Positions 1-7,900 of a DNA stretch of 8,818 bases are shown piece after piece. The DNA is from Moraxellaceae bacterium (GTDB lineage Bacteria; Pseudomonadota; Gammaproteobacteria; Pseudomonadales; Ketobacteraceae), in contig NVVG01000196.1 of NCBI GenBank assembly GCA_002402125.1, positions 1-8,818 of the forward strand. Reading direction: 5' to 3'. Numbering within the stretch: the stretch's first letter is position 1; every line of letters starts with the position of its first letter. Position numbers and translations under genes: made by a program. The notes under the pieces are model-generated. The model searched no databases and was not told the origin of the DNA. It worked only from the letters and a program-made list of their open reading frames with translations.

Positions 1-18
1 TAAATGGGTGTCCAATAT

Positions 19-40
19 TGGCGACAGTCACTGTCGGCCA
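19..40. repeat. Hairpin-forming inverted repeat upstream of nfuA
   Basis: The core CGACAGT-C-ACTGTCG (22-36) is a perfect 7-bp inverted repeat. It extends outward by TGG/CCA pairs if one G (36 or 37) is bulged, giving a stem of about 10 bp. No T-run follows on the + strand, so it is not a convincing intrinsic terminator. It could be an operator for nfuA or the remains of an upstream gene's end. The window starts too close to decide. Confidence 0.35.
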
Positions 41-82
41 GTGCATTTAATAGGTCATTTACGCTTATCTTGAGTGGATTGG

Positions 83-111
83 TTGGTTTTTATAGGGCAA
101 GAGGATATTAT
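83..111 (+). promoter_or_regulatory. Candidate sigma-70 promoter for nfuA
   Basis: TTGGTT (83-88) and TATTAT (106-111) are separated by 17 bp. The -10 matches the consensus at five of six positions and the -35 at three of six. Transcription would start near 118, leaving a leader of about 48 bases before the nfuA ATG. This is a consensus match by eye only. A second pair, TTGAGT (70-75) with TATAGG (91-96), has poor 15-bp spacing. Confidence 0.35.
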
Positions 112-128
112 TGCACTAACTCTACTAA

Positions 129-153
129 AACGTACTAGAACGTACGTGAACGA
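129..153 (+). repeat. 10-bp direct repeats in the nfuA leader
   Basis: AACGTACTAG (129-138) is followed directly by AACGTACGTG (139-148) and the start of a third copy, AACGA (149-153). A looser relative, AACTCTACTA, lies just before at 118-127. The unit is about one helical turn and lies at the presumed transcription start and 5' leader. It could be regulator-binding DNA or simple slippage. No known operator is recognised. Confidence 0.4.
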
Positions 154-165
154 TTGGATCTTCGC

Positions 166-762
166 ATGACTGAACAATATTTAACGATTACTGACAGCGC
201 CCAAGAATATTTGCGTGAGTTATTGGAAAAACAAGATACTCCTAATATGGGTGTGCGTGTATTTGTAGAAAAACCCGGTACCCCATCAGCCGAATGTTGC
301 ATGGCCTATACCAGTGCCGATGACGCTGAGCCTACCGATAAGGTAATGCAGCTGAAAAGTTTTCCTGCGTATATTGAAGAGGCCAGTGTGCCTTTTCTCG
401 TTGATGCGGTAATCGATTATTCTAAGGATCGAATGGGTGGCCAGCTTACCTTCAAAGCTCCCAAGTCCAAGGTGGCTTTTTTGGGTGACAATGCCACGGT
501 AGAGGTAAGAATTAATTATTACCTCCAATCCGAAATTAACCCACAGCTAGCATCACATGGTGGCAATATACAGTTAGTGCAGTTACTGGAAGATGACACG
601 CTTGCGGTGCTTGAATTTGGTGGCGGTTGCCAGGGTTGTGGCATGGCAGATGTGACGCTTAAGGAAGGTGTGCAAAAAACACTATTGGAGCGTGTGCCGG
701 AGTTGAAGCGAGTCACGGATATCACGGATCACACCATCACCGAGAACGCTTTTTATAAATAA
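166..762 (+). CDS. nfuA: Fe-S biogenesis protein NfuA
   Basis: NfuA is a cytoplasmic scaffold/carrier that binds a 4Fe-4S cluster at a dimer interface and delivers it to apo-enzymes, and it matters under oxidative stress or iron limitation. The 198-residue product matches E. coli NfuA (191 aa) along its length. It has a degenerate A-type (IscA-like) domain at about residues 1-95, with the family PGTPxAEC segment. A C-terminal Nfu domain follows, with [10 protein letters not shown] and the cluster-binding C155-x2-C158 inside [10 protein letters not shown], then DVTLKEG. I chose the ATG at 166 because it gives the usual N-terminus. An in-frame TTG at 154 would add only four residues and has no better ribosome site, and the Shine-Dalgarno here is weak (GGAT at 157-160). 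The gene appears monocistronic, closed by the hairpin at 794-836. Confidence 0.95.
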   Translation: MTEQYLTITDSAQEYLRELLEKQDTPNMGVRVFVEKPGTPSAECCMAYTSADDAEPTDKVMQLKSFPAYIEEASVPFLVDAVIDYSKDRMGGQLTFKAPKSKVAFLGDNATVEVRINYYLQSEINPQLASHGGNIQLVQLLEDDTLAVLEFGGGCQGCGMADVTLKEGVQKTLLERVPELKRVTDITDHTITENAFYK

Positions 763-793
763 ACCCCCGCTTGATAGTGAATTTTTAGTAGTT

Positions 794-836
794 CTAAACA
801 ACAAAGGCTTCCTGATAGGAAGCCTTTGTTGTTTAG
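794..836. terminator. Bidirectional intrinsic terminator between nfuA and the DAHP synthase gene
   Basis: A perfect 20-bp inverted repeat has arms at 794-813 and 817-836 around a 3-base GAT loop. The G+C-rich inner stem is AGGCTTCCT/AGGAAGCCT. Read in either direction, the stem is followed by TTTGTTGTTT, a T-rich tract that can act as the release tract. It lies 31 bp after the nfuA stop and 12 bp after the end of the converging DAHP synthase gene, so one element can end both transcripts. Confidence 0.9.
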
Positions 837-848
837 AGCGTGTTTGTC

Positions 849-1931
849 TTAACTTTTTTTCAAACGACGTTGAGGCAAACGATCTTTCAATTTATCACGC
901 ATTGCTCTAATGGACTTTTCTGTGGTTTCCCAGTCAATACATGCATCGGTAACAGAAACCCCGTATTCCATATCATCAAGATTCGGTTTCAGTTTCTGGT
1001 TGCCCCAGCCGATGTTGCTTTCAACCATGAGACCCACAATGGATTTATTGCCTTCGATAATTTGGTTGGTGACGTTTTCCATGACCAAAGGCTGCAGGGC
1101 AGGGTCTTTGTTGGAGTTAGCATGACTACAATCAACCATGATATTAGTACTAACTGACGCTTTAGATAATGATTGCTCCGCTAAGGCGACATTAACCGAG
1201 TCATAGTTTGGCTTCGAGTTGCCTCCACGCAGTACAATGTGGCCATAGGGATTGCCTTTGGTGTTAATAACCGAGACCTGTCCTTCTTGGTTAATACCTA
1301 AGAAACTATGGGGGCTTGATACCGATTGCAGTGCATTGATTGCAACGGTTAAGCCGCCATCAGTGCCATTTTTAAACCCGATAGCGTTCGATAGACCACT
1401 AGCCATCTCTCTATGCGTTTGAGATTCGGTTGTTCTCGCGCCTATGGCTGACCAGCTAATGGCATCTTGTAAATACTGTGGCGAAATTGGATCAAGCGCC
1501 TCAGTGGATAGCGGTAAGCCTTCTTCTGCTAGGTGGATGAGCAGTTTTCTGGCGATATGCAGGCCTTCTTCAATTGCAAAGCTGTCGTTTAGGTGAGGGT
1601 CGTTAATCAATCCCTTCCAGCCAACGGTGGTCCGAGGTTTTTCAAAATACACTCGCATAACCAACAATAATGTGTCTTTTACTTCTTCAGATAAACCTTT
1701 AAGACGCTTGGCATAATCCTTTGCTGCCTCAACATCGTGAATTGAGCATGGCCCAATTACAAGGAATAACCTATGATCTTTCCCATCTAAAATGTCCATA
1801 ATGGCCTGTCTGCCATTCAGTACAGAGGTTTTAGCTGTCTCTGTCATGGGGACGTTGGTCTTTAACTGGTCTGGTGTGATGAGTACTTTTTGGGATTTGA
1901 CGTGTAAATTGTCGATGTTACTTTCGGGCAT
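849..1931 (-). CDS. aroF: 3-deoxy-7-phosphoheptulonate (DAHP) synthase, class I, AroF-like
   Basis: This enzyme condenses phosphoenolpyruvate and erythrose-4-phosphate to DAHP, the first step of the shikimate pathway, in the cytoplasm. The 360-residue product covers the full class I-alpha family (about 350 aa). Expected metal and active-site residues are visible: C62 in GPCSIHD, K98 in YFEKPRTTVGWKG, H270 in DCSHANS, E304 in MVESNI and D329 in SVTDAC. Sequence around 144-195 (EALDPISPQYL, SWSAIGARTTESQTHREMAS) is closer to E. coli AroF (tyrosine-inhibited) than to AroG. N8, P148 and Q152, which I recall as tyrosine-feedback positions in AroF, occur here at the same numbers. Tyrosine sensitivity is thus an inference. 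The ATG at 1929-1931 has AAAGGA ten bases upstream (1942-1947). Transcription diverges from the AddB-like gene. No TyrR box (TGTAAA-N6-TTTACA) was found upstream. Confidence 0.93.
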   Translation of the reverse strand: MPESNIDNLHVKSQKVLITPDQLKTNVPMTETAKTSVLNGRQAIMDILDGKDHRLFLVIGPCSIHDVEAAKDYAKRLKGLSEEVKDTLLLVMRVYFEKPRTTVGWKGLINDPHLNDSFAIEEGLHIARKLLIHLAEEGLPLSTEALDPISPQYLQDAISWSAIGARTTESQTHREMASGLSNAIGFKNGTDGGLTVAINALQSVSSPHSFLGINQEGQVSVINTKGNPYGHIVLRGGNSKPNYDSVNVALAEQSLSKASVSTNIMVDCSHANSNKDPALQPLVMENVTNQIIEGNKSIVGLMVESNIGWGNQKLKPNLDDMEYGVSVTDACIDWETTEKSIRAMRDKLKDRLPQRRLKKS

Positions 1932-1957
1932 TATTGATGAATCCTTTAACTTGGCTC

Positions 1958-1979
1958 GAACTTGACTTGAACTTGACTA
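1958..1979 (-). repeat. Tandem 11-bp direct repeat in the DAHP synthase leader
   Basis: On the + strand GAACTTGACTT (1958-1968) is followed at once by GAACTTGACTA (1969-1979), so 10 of 11 bases are repeated. It lies 27-48 bases upstream of the DAHP synthase ATG, probably in its 5' leader. Its distal end overlaps a TATAGT hexamer (minus strand, 1976-1981) that could be an alternative -10. The function is unknown. A regulator site or replication slippage are both possible. Confidence 0.45.
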
Positions 1980-1983
1980 TAGA

Positions 1984-2017
1984 TCTTGGTGAAAGCGGGG
2001 CTCTATGTGTACCAAGA
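1984..2017. repeat. Spaced inverted repeat upstream of the DAHP synthase gene
   Basis: TCTTGGT (1984-1990) and ACCAAGA (2011-2017) are perfect 7-bp inverted arms separated by 20 bases. They lie immediately downstream of the candidate DAHP synthase -10 on the minus strand. They could bind a dimeric regulator or form a weak leader hairpin. Arms of this length can arise by chance, so confidence is low. Confidence 0.2.
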
Positions 2018-2045
2018 GTGTAGCAAGTGTCTAATAATATTGTAA
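2017..2045 (-). promoter_or_regulatory. Candidate promoter for the DAHP synthase gene
   Basis: On the minus strand TTACAA (2040-2045) and TACACT (2017-2022) are spaced by exactly 17 bp. The -10 matches four of six consensus positions and the -35 three of six, so the call is weak. The start would be near 2010, giving a leader of about 80 bases that contains the 11-bp repeat at 1958-1979. No short peptide with an ATG is visible in that leader, which argues against ribosome-mediated attenuation. Confidence 0.25.
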
Positions 2046-2071
2046 TTTGAGTGTAATACGATTGTAATAAA
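2039..2071. repeat. Three 11-bp repeats with TGTAAT core between divergent promoters
   Basis: ATTGTAATTTG (2039-2049), AGTGTAATACG (2050-2060) and ATTGTAATAAA (2061-2071) are head-to-tail copies sharing TGTAAT at exactly 11-bp steps (2041, 2052, 2063). The array covers the candidate -35 hexamers of both divergent promoters. That is a suitable position for a regulator bound on one face of the helix. No known operator consensus is recognised. Confidence 0.45.
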
Positions 2072-2075
2072 TAAT
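2047..2075 (+). promoter_or_regulatory. Candidate promoter for the AddB/AddA-like operon
   Basis: TTGAGT (2047-2052) and AATAAT (2070-2075) are spaced by 17 bp, matching four and five of six consensus positions. Transcription would begin near 2082, about 80 bases before the AddB-like ATG. The hexamers lie within the TGTAAT repeat array, so the call is not independent of that low-complexity AT-rich sequence. Confidence 0.3.
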
Positions 2076-2162
2076 CGGGTAACCAGTGCATTCTAACCGA
2101 AATTTGCGATACTGTGCATACCAATTGTCGCTCAATCGAAATCATACACTGCTGAAATCCCA

Positions 2163-4922
2163 ATGAATGTTGATTTAACCCATTTTTCCCCTGAATTTGC
2201 CGAAATATCTGCCGGTGATACTGTTATAACGCCCAATAGGCGAATTTCTGCTTGGCTTAATCAGCAGATCGATAAATATAAGGGCCAAGTCGATGTGGCT
2301 CTCACGTCGTCAAACGGTTCTCATGGTTGTGTATGGGAATCTATCAAGATACTCCCCCTATCTTCCTGGTTGGATGGTTTGTTGGAAGAAGCCAGAGATA
2401 TTGCAGGTTCAGATAGTCAATGGGCACAGCATTCACTTTTAGGTAAGCTAGCGGCCTCTGTTTTAACCAGCACCCAAGAAAAAGCGGTCTGGGAAGACAT
2501 TATACTGCAAGACGGTAGAGATTGGATTAAGCCGGATGGGGCGGCAAAACAAGCGCAACAAGCATGGTCAATATTAAGTCGCTGGGGGCAAACGGAGGAC
2601 CTGTCATCCTGGGATGTGAATGATAATACCCATTTATTTCAATACTGGTTGGCAGAATTTCAGCAGAAGTGTAACAGCAATCAATGGATAACCCAGGCAG
2701 AAACCTTAGGGCTTATTAAACAGTGCGTTGAGTGTGGTTTGTTTAACGTTGATGGTGCACTGTCTTTTTATGGTTTCGATAGCCTTGAACCGGCAGTTAA
2801 GAATATTGTCGATGCGTTTGAGCGGAATGACTCAAATCGTAAAAAAATCCCCCATAGCTTTATCTCATTTCCTGATGCCGCAGACAAAGCGGTTAACAGC
2901 AGTGAAACGCAGGCGTTTGCGGATAAAGAAAAAGAAATTAATGCCGCGTTGCAGTGGTTGGTAACATCCAATACTTCGGATCCGGCCGGTACCTATTGTG
3001 TTGTTGCGCCAGATATTGCAGATGATCGAGCCACCATTGAGCGTATTTGCAAACGGCTTATCCAACCAGCGAACTATACTCACCCAGGCGATAACCGTTG
3101 GCGAGATGTTGTTAACGTATCCGCAGGTACGCCGTTAGGATCGTTTGGCATAGTTGCCGATGCGCTATTGTTGTTGCAGGCATTGGGTAAACCGATAACT
3201 CGTGATGAGTGGGGCGTATTGTTACGCAGTCCCTATTGGGGAGCCAGTGCGCATCGGTTTTCTTTATGTTCTCAATTCGCGGATACTATCGCAGAGTCTA
3301 AAACCGACACATTAACATCCTCTTATGTGCGTGATGAATATGTCAAACTACTGAATAAGAAGCAGCAGCTTGATCATGGCGAGGACAGTCTCTTCGTAAA
3401 TTTAACCTTGATGAGTACACAAACGGTCAATGGACGCAAAAACTTTTCTGAATGGGCTGATCAAATTGTTGCTACGCTTTTTTCCCTAGGTTGGCCTGGG
3501 TCTAGATCTGAATCCAGTCAAGATTACCAACTTAAACAGAAATTTCTGGAGCAAGTGCGAGCTCTCGCACTCTATGACGAAGTTGTTCCGCCACAGACAT
3601 TTACGGGTGTACTTAAAAGATTGAAGTCAGCCTTAAACGAAACCATGTTTCAGGTGAAAACTGAACAGGCATCAATGCAGGTTCTTGGTGTATTGGAAGC
3701 ATCGGGGCTGCATTTTGACGGCGTATGGATCTTGTCATCGGATGATCAACACTGGCCAGAGAGTCCTGCGCCAAACCCTTTTATTTGTCAACAGCTGCAA
3801 CGAACCACCAGTATGCCCAATGCATCGGCGGAACGAGAGATGGCATATGCGGAATTTATCCTTACCGCGTTTATAAAAACCTCTCCCCTCACTATATTTA
3901 GCTGGCATAAAATTGAAGGTGATAGTGAATTCAATGTGAGTCCATTACTTGAAAGTTTGCCTGCTAAAGAGATTGCTTTTGACCAAGGTTGTGAAATTTA
4001 TGCTTCACCATTGTTGATTGCCAATCCACTGGTGGAGCGCATAGATGATGTTGGACCAGCTTTGCCTGAAGGTAGTAAAGTGAAAGGTGGCGCTTCCATT
4101 ATTAAGACACAAGCTTCTTGTCCTTTTAGGGCTTTTGCACTGTATCGTTTAGGCGCAAAATCCATTGAAGCCGTTGAAGATGGCCTATCTCCCGCGGAAA
4201 GGGGGGAGTTGTTACATGCTTCATTAGAGCGCTTCTGGAAGTCATGCCAGACCTATGAGCAGTTTTTGTTATACCTGGCGGATGCGGAGGCATTTTCTCA
4301 ATGTATCGCATCCAATGTAGGCGATGCTCTCGCGGAATTTAAAAACTTTACCGCGGCGTTGAATGATGCATTTTTGGCACTTGAAAAAGATCGGCTAGAA
4401 AAACTTGTTCACTATTGGTTAGTGAATGTAGAGGCAAAACGAACGCCGTTTGAAATTGTGAGTCTAGAGAAAACTGAGCAATTAACGGTAAGTAATTTGG
4501 AGGTGACGGTTAAAGCAGATCGTATCGATAGGGTAGAGGGCGGTCATACGGTCATCGTTGACTATAAAACTGGCCAAAAGAATCGAAAAGCCTGGGAAGG
4601 TGACCGACCGGATGACCCGCAGTTGCCATTATATGCGGTTAAACATAAAGATAGTGTCGATGGCATCCTATTTGGCGTGGTAAAAAAGGGGGATTCATCC
4701 CTAAAGGGGGAAGTTGATGACGCAGTGGACATCATGCAGAACAGTAAAAGCAAGACTATTGCTAAAATCGCTGATTGGCCAACCCATGTGGAAAAATGGG
4801 AAGCCGTGTTAACGACCCTGGCTACGGATTTTAGCTTAGGTGTTGCGAAAGTTGACCCCAAAAATGCATCCAGTTGTGATTACTGTGAGTTGACACCTTT
4901 CTGTCGACGTAAGGAATTTTAG
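2163..4922 (+). CDS. AddB-like DNA repair protein with PD-(D/E)XK nuclease (TIGR03623-like)
   Basis: Probable non-translocating partner of the downstream helicase in an AddAB-type complex that resects double-strand breaks for RecA-dependent repair. The 919-residue length fits the 'probable DNA repair protein' family related to AddB. The N-terminal helicase-like part is degenerate: VITPNRR at 21-27 sits where a Walker A would be, and no GKT is present. Family-like stretches follow at SAGTPLG (320-326) and VLEASGLHFDGVW (510-522), then WPESPAPNPF (531-540). The C-terminal RecB-type nuclease shows H685 in RGELLHASLE, D789 in DRIDR, and D800 and K802 in VDYKTG. Four cysteines, C653 (SCPFRAF), C905, C908 and C914 (CDYCELTPFC), fit the AddB iron-sulfur staple. 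The nuclease therefore looks intact. The ATG at 2163 lacks a clear Shine-Dalgarno. The gene is followed two bases later by the helicase gene, with which it must be co-transcribed. Confidence 0.88.
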   Translation: MNVDLTHFSPEFAEISAGDTVITPNRRISAWLNQQIDKYKGQVDVALTSSNGSHGCVWESIKILPLSSWLDGLLEEARDIAGSDSQWAQHSLLGKLAASVLTSTQEKAVWEDIILQDGRDWIKPDGAAKQAQQAWSILSRWGQTEDLSSWDVNDNTHLFQYWLAEFQQKCNSNQWITQAETLGLIKQCVECGLFNVDGALSFYGFDSLEPAVKNIVDAFERNDSNRKKIPHSFISFPDAADKAVNSSETQAFADKEKEINAALQWLVTSNTSDPAGTYCVVAPDIADDRATIERICKRLIQPANYTHPGDNRWRDVVNVSAGTPLGSFGIVADALLLLQALGKPITRDEWGVLLRSPYWGASAHRFSLCSQFADTIAESKTDTLTSSYVRDEYVKLLNKKQQLDHGEDSLFVNLTLMSTQTVNGRKNFSEWADQIVATLFSLGWPGSRSESSQDYQLKQKFLEQVRALALYDEVVPPQTFTGVLKRLKSALNETMFQVKTEQASMQVLGVLEASGLHFDGVWILSSDDQHWPESPAPNPFICQQLQRTTSMPNASAEREMAYAEFILTAFIKTSPLTIFSWHKIEGDSEFNVSPLLESLPAKEIAFDQGCEIYASPLLIANPLVERIDDVGPALPEGSKVKGGASIIKTQASCPFRAFALYRLGAKSIEAVEDGLSPAERGELLHASLERFWKSCQTYEQFLLYLADAEAFSQCIASNVGDALAEFKNFTAALNDAFLALEKDRLEKLVHYWLVNVEAKRTPFEIVSLEKTEQLTVSNLEVTVKADRIDRVEGGHTVIVDYKTGQKNRKAWEGDRPDDPQLPLYAVKHKDSVDGILFGVVKKGDSSLKGEVDDAVDIMQNSKSKTIAKIADWPTHVEKWEAVLTTLATDFSLGVAKVDPKNASSCDYCELTPFCRRKEF
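4911..4915 (+). promoter_or_regulatory. Shine-Dalgarno of the AddA-like gene inside the AddB-like coding end
   Basis: AAGGA lies nine bases before the ATG at 4925, within the last codons of the upstream gene. That gene's TAG stop (4920-4922) is two bases from the ATG. The arrangement supports translational coupling of the two subunits and fixes the helicase start. Confidence 0.7.
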
Positions 4923-4924
4923 GT

Positions 4925-7900
4925 ATGTCTGACAATGATGGGTTAGTGGATTTCCAGCAACGCCAAGAAGCGTTAAATTGTAGTGCCAGCTACATCATCC
5001 AGGCGCCAGCAGGATCTGGTAAAACCGGCGTTCTTACCCAGCGTATATTGGGTCTGCTAGCTCTCGTTGAGAAACCAGAAGAAGTCGTCGCAATTACTTT
5101 TACCAAGAAGGCGGCGGGCGAAATGCGGCAACGGGTGCTCGAATCACTGATGGCCGCAAAAGGCCAGGTGTGCCCAGAAAATCCCTATGATGCGCAAACA
5201 TGGCATTTGTCTCAAGCTGTTATTGGTCGAGATCAAGCGATGGGGTGGGATTTGTTGCGTTATCCCAATCGACTAAAAATACAAACCATCGATGGTTTTT
5301 GTGGTTCGTTAGTAAAACAAATGCCTTTTGAAAGCAGCATGGGGTCAATGCCAGCTATCGAAGAAGATGCTAGCTTGGTTTATGAGAAGGCCGCTAAGCA
5401 GCTATTGAATAGTGTTGGTGAAGGAGAGTTTTACGATAAGGCATTAACCAGTTTGTTAAAACATCTAGATAATAACTATCGGTTAGCGGTTAGTTTGATC
5501 GCTCAGATGTTAAGTAAACGTGATCATTGGTTAGAAAATGTGATGTCCGTTCGTTCCCACGATGATCTAAAATATCGGATGGAAGAATCTTTAAACGCCG
5601 TGATTGACGATCAGATAAATGCGATAAATAACAGTGTGCCTAGCGACATACGGCAGCAATTGATGTCGCTTTCTTTGTATGCCGCACAAAACTTGCAAGC
5701 TGAAGGCCATGAATCTCCCATCAGAGCGGCGTTAGAATATGAGAACGATGCAGGGTTTATCGATACTCCTCAGGCTTGGGTAGTTTTCTCAGAGTTACTA
5801 TTAACTAAGGGTAAGCCAAATTATAGAAAGCGATTGGATGCAAAAACGGGTTTTCCTGCCCCAACAGGTTCCAAAAATGCAGAAGAGAAACAGCTGCGGA
5901 AGGAACGCAAAGACAATGCGATGGCACTGATTGCTCTGTTAGAAGAAGAGCTACCTGGTTTTAATGATCGACTGTATGAAGTGAAAAACTTGCCCCTTGC
6001 GGGTTATTCAGATGAACAGTGGGCTTTGTTGGTCGATTTGTTGGACCTTATGCCTGTCGCTGTGGGTTATCTTAACCTCATGTGGCAATCCTCCGGTAGT
6101 GTTGATTTTACCGAGATCTCAATGGCAGCATTACGGTCTTTAGGGTCAGCAGAAGAACCAACGGATTTGATCCTGAAATATGACCATCGAATATCCCATC
6201 TTCTGGTGGACGAGTTTCAAGACACATCCATTTTGCAAATACAATTGCTAGAAAAACTCACCAGTGGCTGGCAGCAAGGTGATGGCCGTACGTTGTTTTT
6301 AGTGGGCGACCCTATGCAGGGAATCTATTCCTTTCGTAAGGCCGATATTGGATTGTTTTTAAGTGTGTGGCATGAACGGCGGTTGGCTGATGTAACCTTA
6401 ACACCGTTAAAATTGGAAACCAATTTTCGTTCTGATCAAAAAGTAATTCATTGGGTGAACAATGTTTTTTCTTCCGCGTTTCCTCGTCAGGACGATAGTC
6501 GGGTAGGGGCGGTCTCCTATAGCCACTCGGTGGCGGCTAAATCCGGCGGAGAAAAGGCTGGGGTCAGTTTAAAGATCTTTCAACAAAACACTATCGACAA
6601 AAACTTAGAAAATGAAGATGACCAATTCGAATATCCTGATAAAGAAGCAGAATATATAGCTCAAACGATAGAAGCTCTAAGAGAAAAGGATCAGGCCAAT
6701 AACAAGCGCTATGCTGTATTGGTACGTTCAAAGTCCCATGCTAAACCCATCATAAATCAGCTTCAGGCGCGGAATATCCCAATTCGGGCAGTAGATATTG
6801 ATACCTTGCAGGAAAGCCCTGTTATTCAACAATTGCTGGGCTTGACTCGAGCGTTGTTGCGTCCCTCGGACAGAGTTGGATGGTATTCGGTATTACGTGG
6901 TGCTTGTGTTGGGTTGACGTTATCGAGTCTAGAAAAATTGCACAGTGTGAATATCTATGCACCGATATGGGATAACTTATCGTTTGTAGTAAACAGGATC
7001 GGCGAAGACGATTCGGTAGATTTTGATGATGCAGAAGCGAATAAATTAAAGCAAGTTGTTGCTCTTTTTTCTTTTTACTATAACAAGAGAAAGCAATTCA
7101 ATGTGCGGGATGCGATCGAGTCCTTGTGGCTTAATTTGGGTGGTTATCTTGCTGACCCTTCGCTGCAAGCCCGAAATGATGCAGAAAAATACTTTGCCCT
7201 TTTAGAAACCTTTGAAGATTCTGGTGATCTGGCGAATATTCAGGCCTTAGAGCAAAAGGCAATGTCTTTGTTTTCTTCGCCTGGCAGTGTCGACCCTAGT
7301 GCCGTGCAGATAATGTCTATGCACAAATCTAAAGGTTTGGAATTTGATTATGTGTTCTTGCCCTATGCCGCCAAACGCGGCAGAGGCGATGATCGACCGT
7401 TACTCATTGTTGATAATCAGTTATCACCAGCAACTGGGCAGCAAGCACTATTTTTGGCCGCATTACCGGAGCGAGGAGGGGATGCACAGGGTGATGCAGT
7501 GTATGAGTTTTTATGGAGTACCCATTCCGCCAAACTGAAAAATGAGTTGTCGAGATTGACCTATGTTGCCTGTACCAGAGCAAAACAACACTTATATATA
7601 ACAGGGACACTTGGAACGGATAAAAAAGACAATATCAAACCTCCTAGCGGTGGCACGATTCTGGGTTCCTTATGGGCCGGTGTAGAGATGAATAACCTAC
7701 TCAATGATGTTTCTCTGGTGGATCCAGTCGTAAAAGCAATTCAGCAATTAAATCATGGCAAAGAAATACGAATTGATACGGTCAAAATGAATGGACGGCC
7801 ATTTGTGAATTTGGCTGGATTGGGATTTGATGGTTGGGTTTCGTACAAATTAAAGGAAAGTAAGTTTCGAGGTTTTCTAGGTTATGGAAAAATCGTAACT

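Noticed and set aside
840..1157. A 105-codon + strand frame opposite the DAHP synthase gene
   Set aside because: It lies antisense to a well-conserved enzyme, begins just after the terminator and has no ribosome site or recognisable product. A shadow frame.
1918..2163. An 81-codon minus-strand frame spanning the divergent intergenic region
   Set aside because: It overlaps the DAHP synthase start and covers the promoter and repeat region, and its translation resembles no known protein. Probably chance.
2163..7720. A phage-defence island reading of the nuclease-helicase pair
   Set aside because: The pair matches the housekeeping AddAB-type repair machinery. No toxin, restriction, CRISPR or integrase gene lies nearby, and the neighbours nfuA and DAHP synthase are core genes.
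7720..7725. GGATCC at the helicase/lipid-kinase join as a cloning ligation scar
   Set aside because: It sits suggestively at the break, but another GGATCC occurs at 2978-2983 and GATC is frequent throughout, so one site is not evidence of a ligation.
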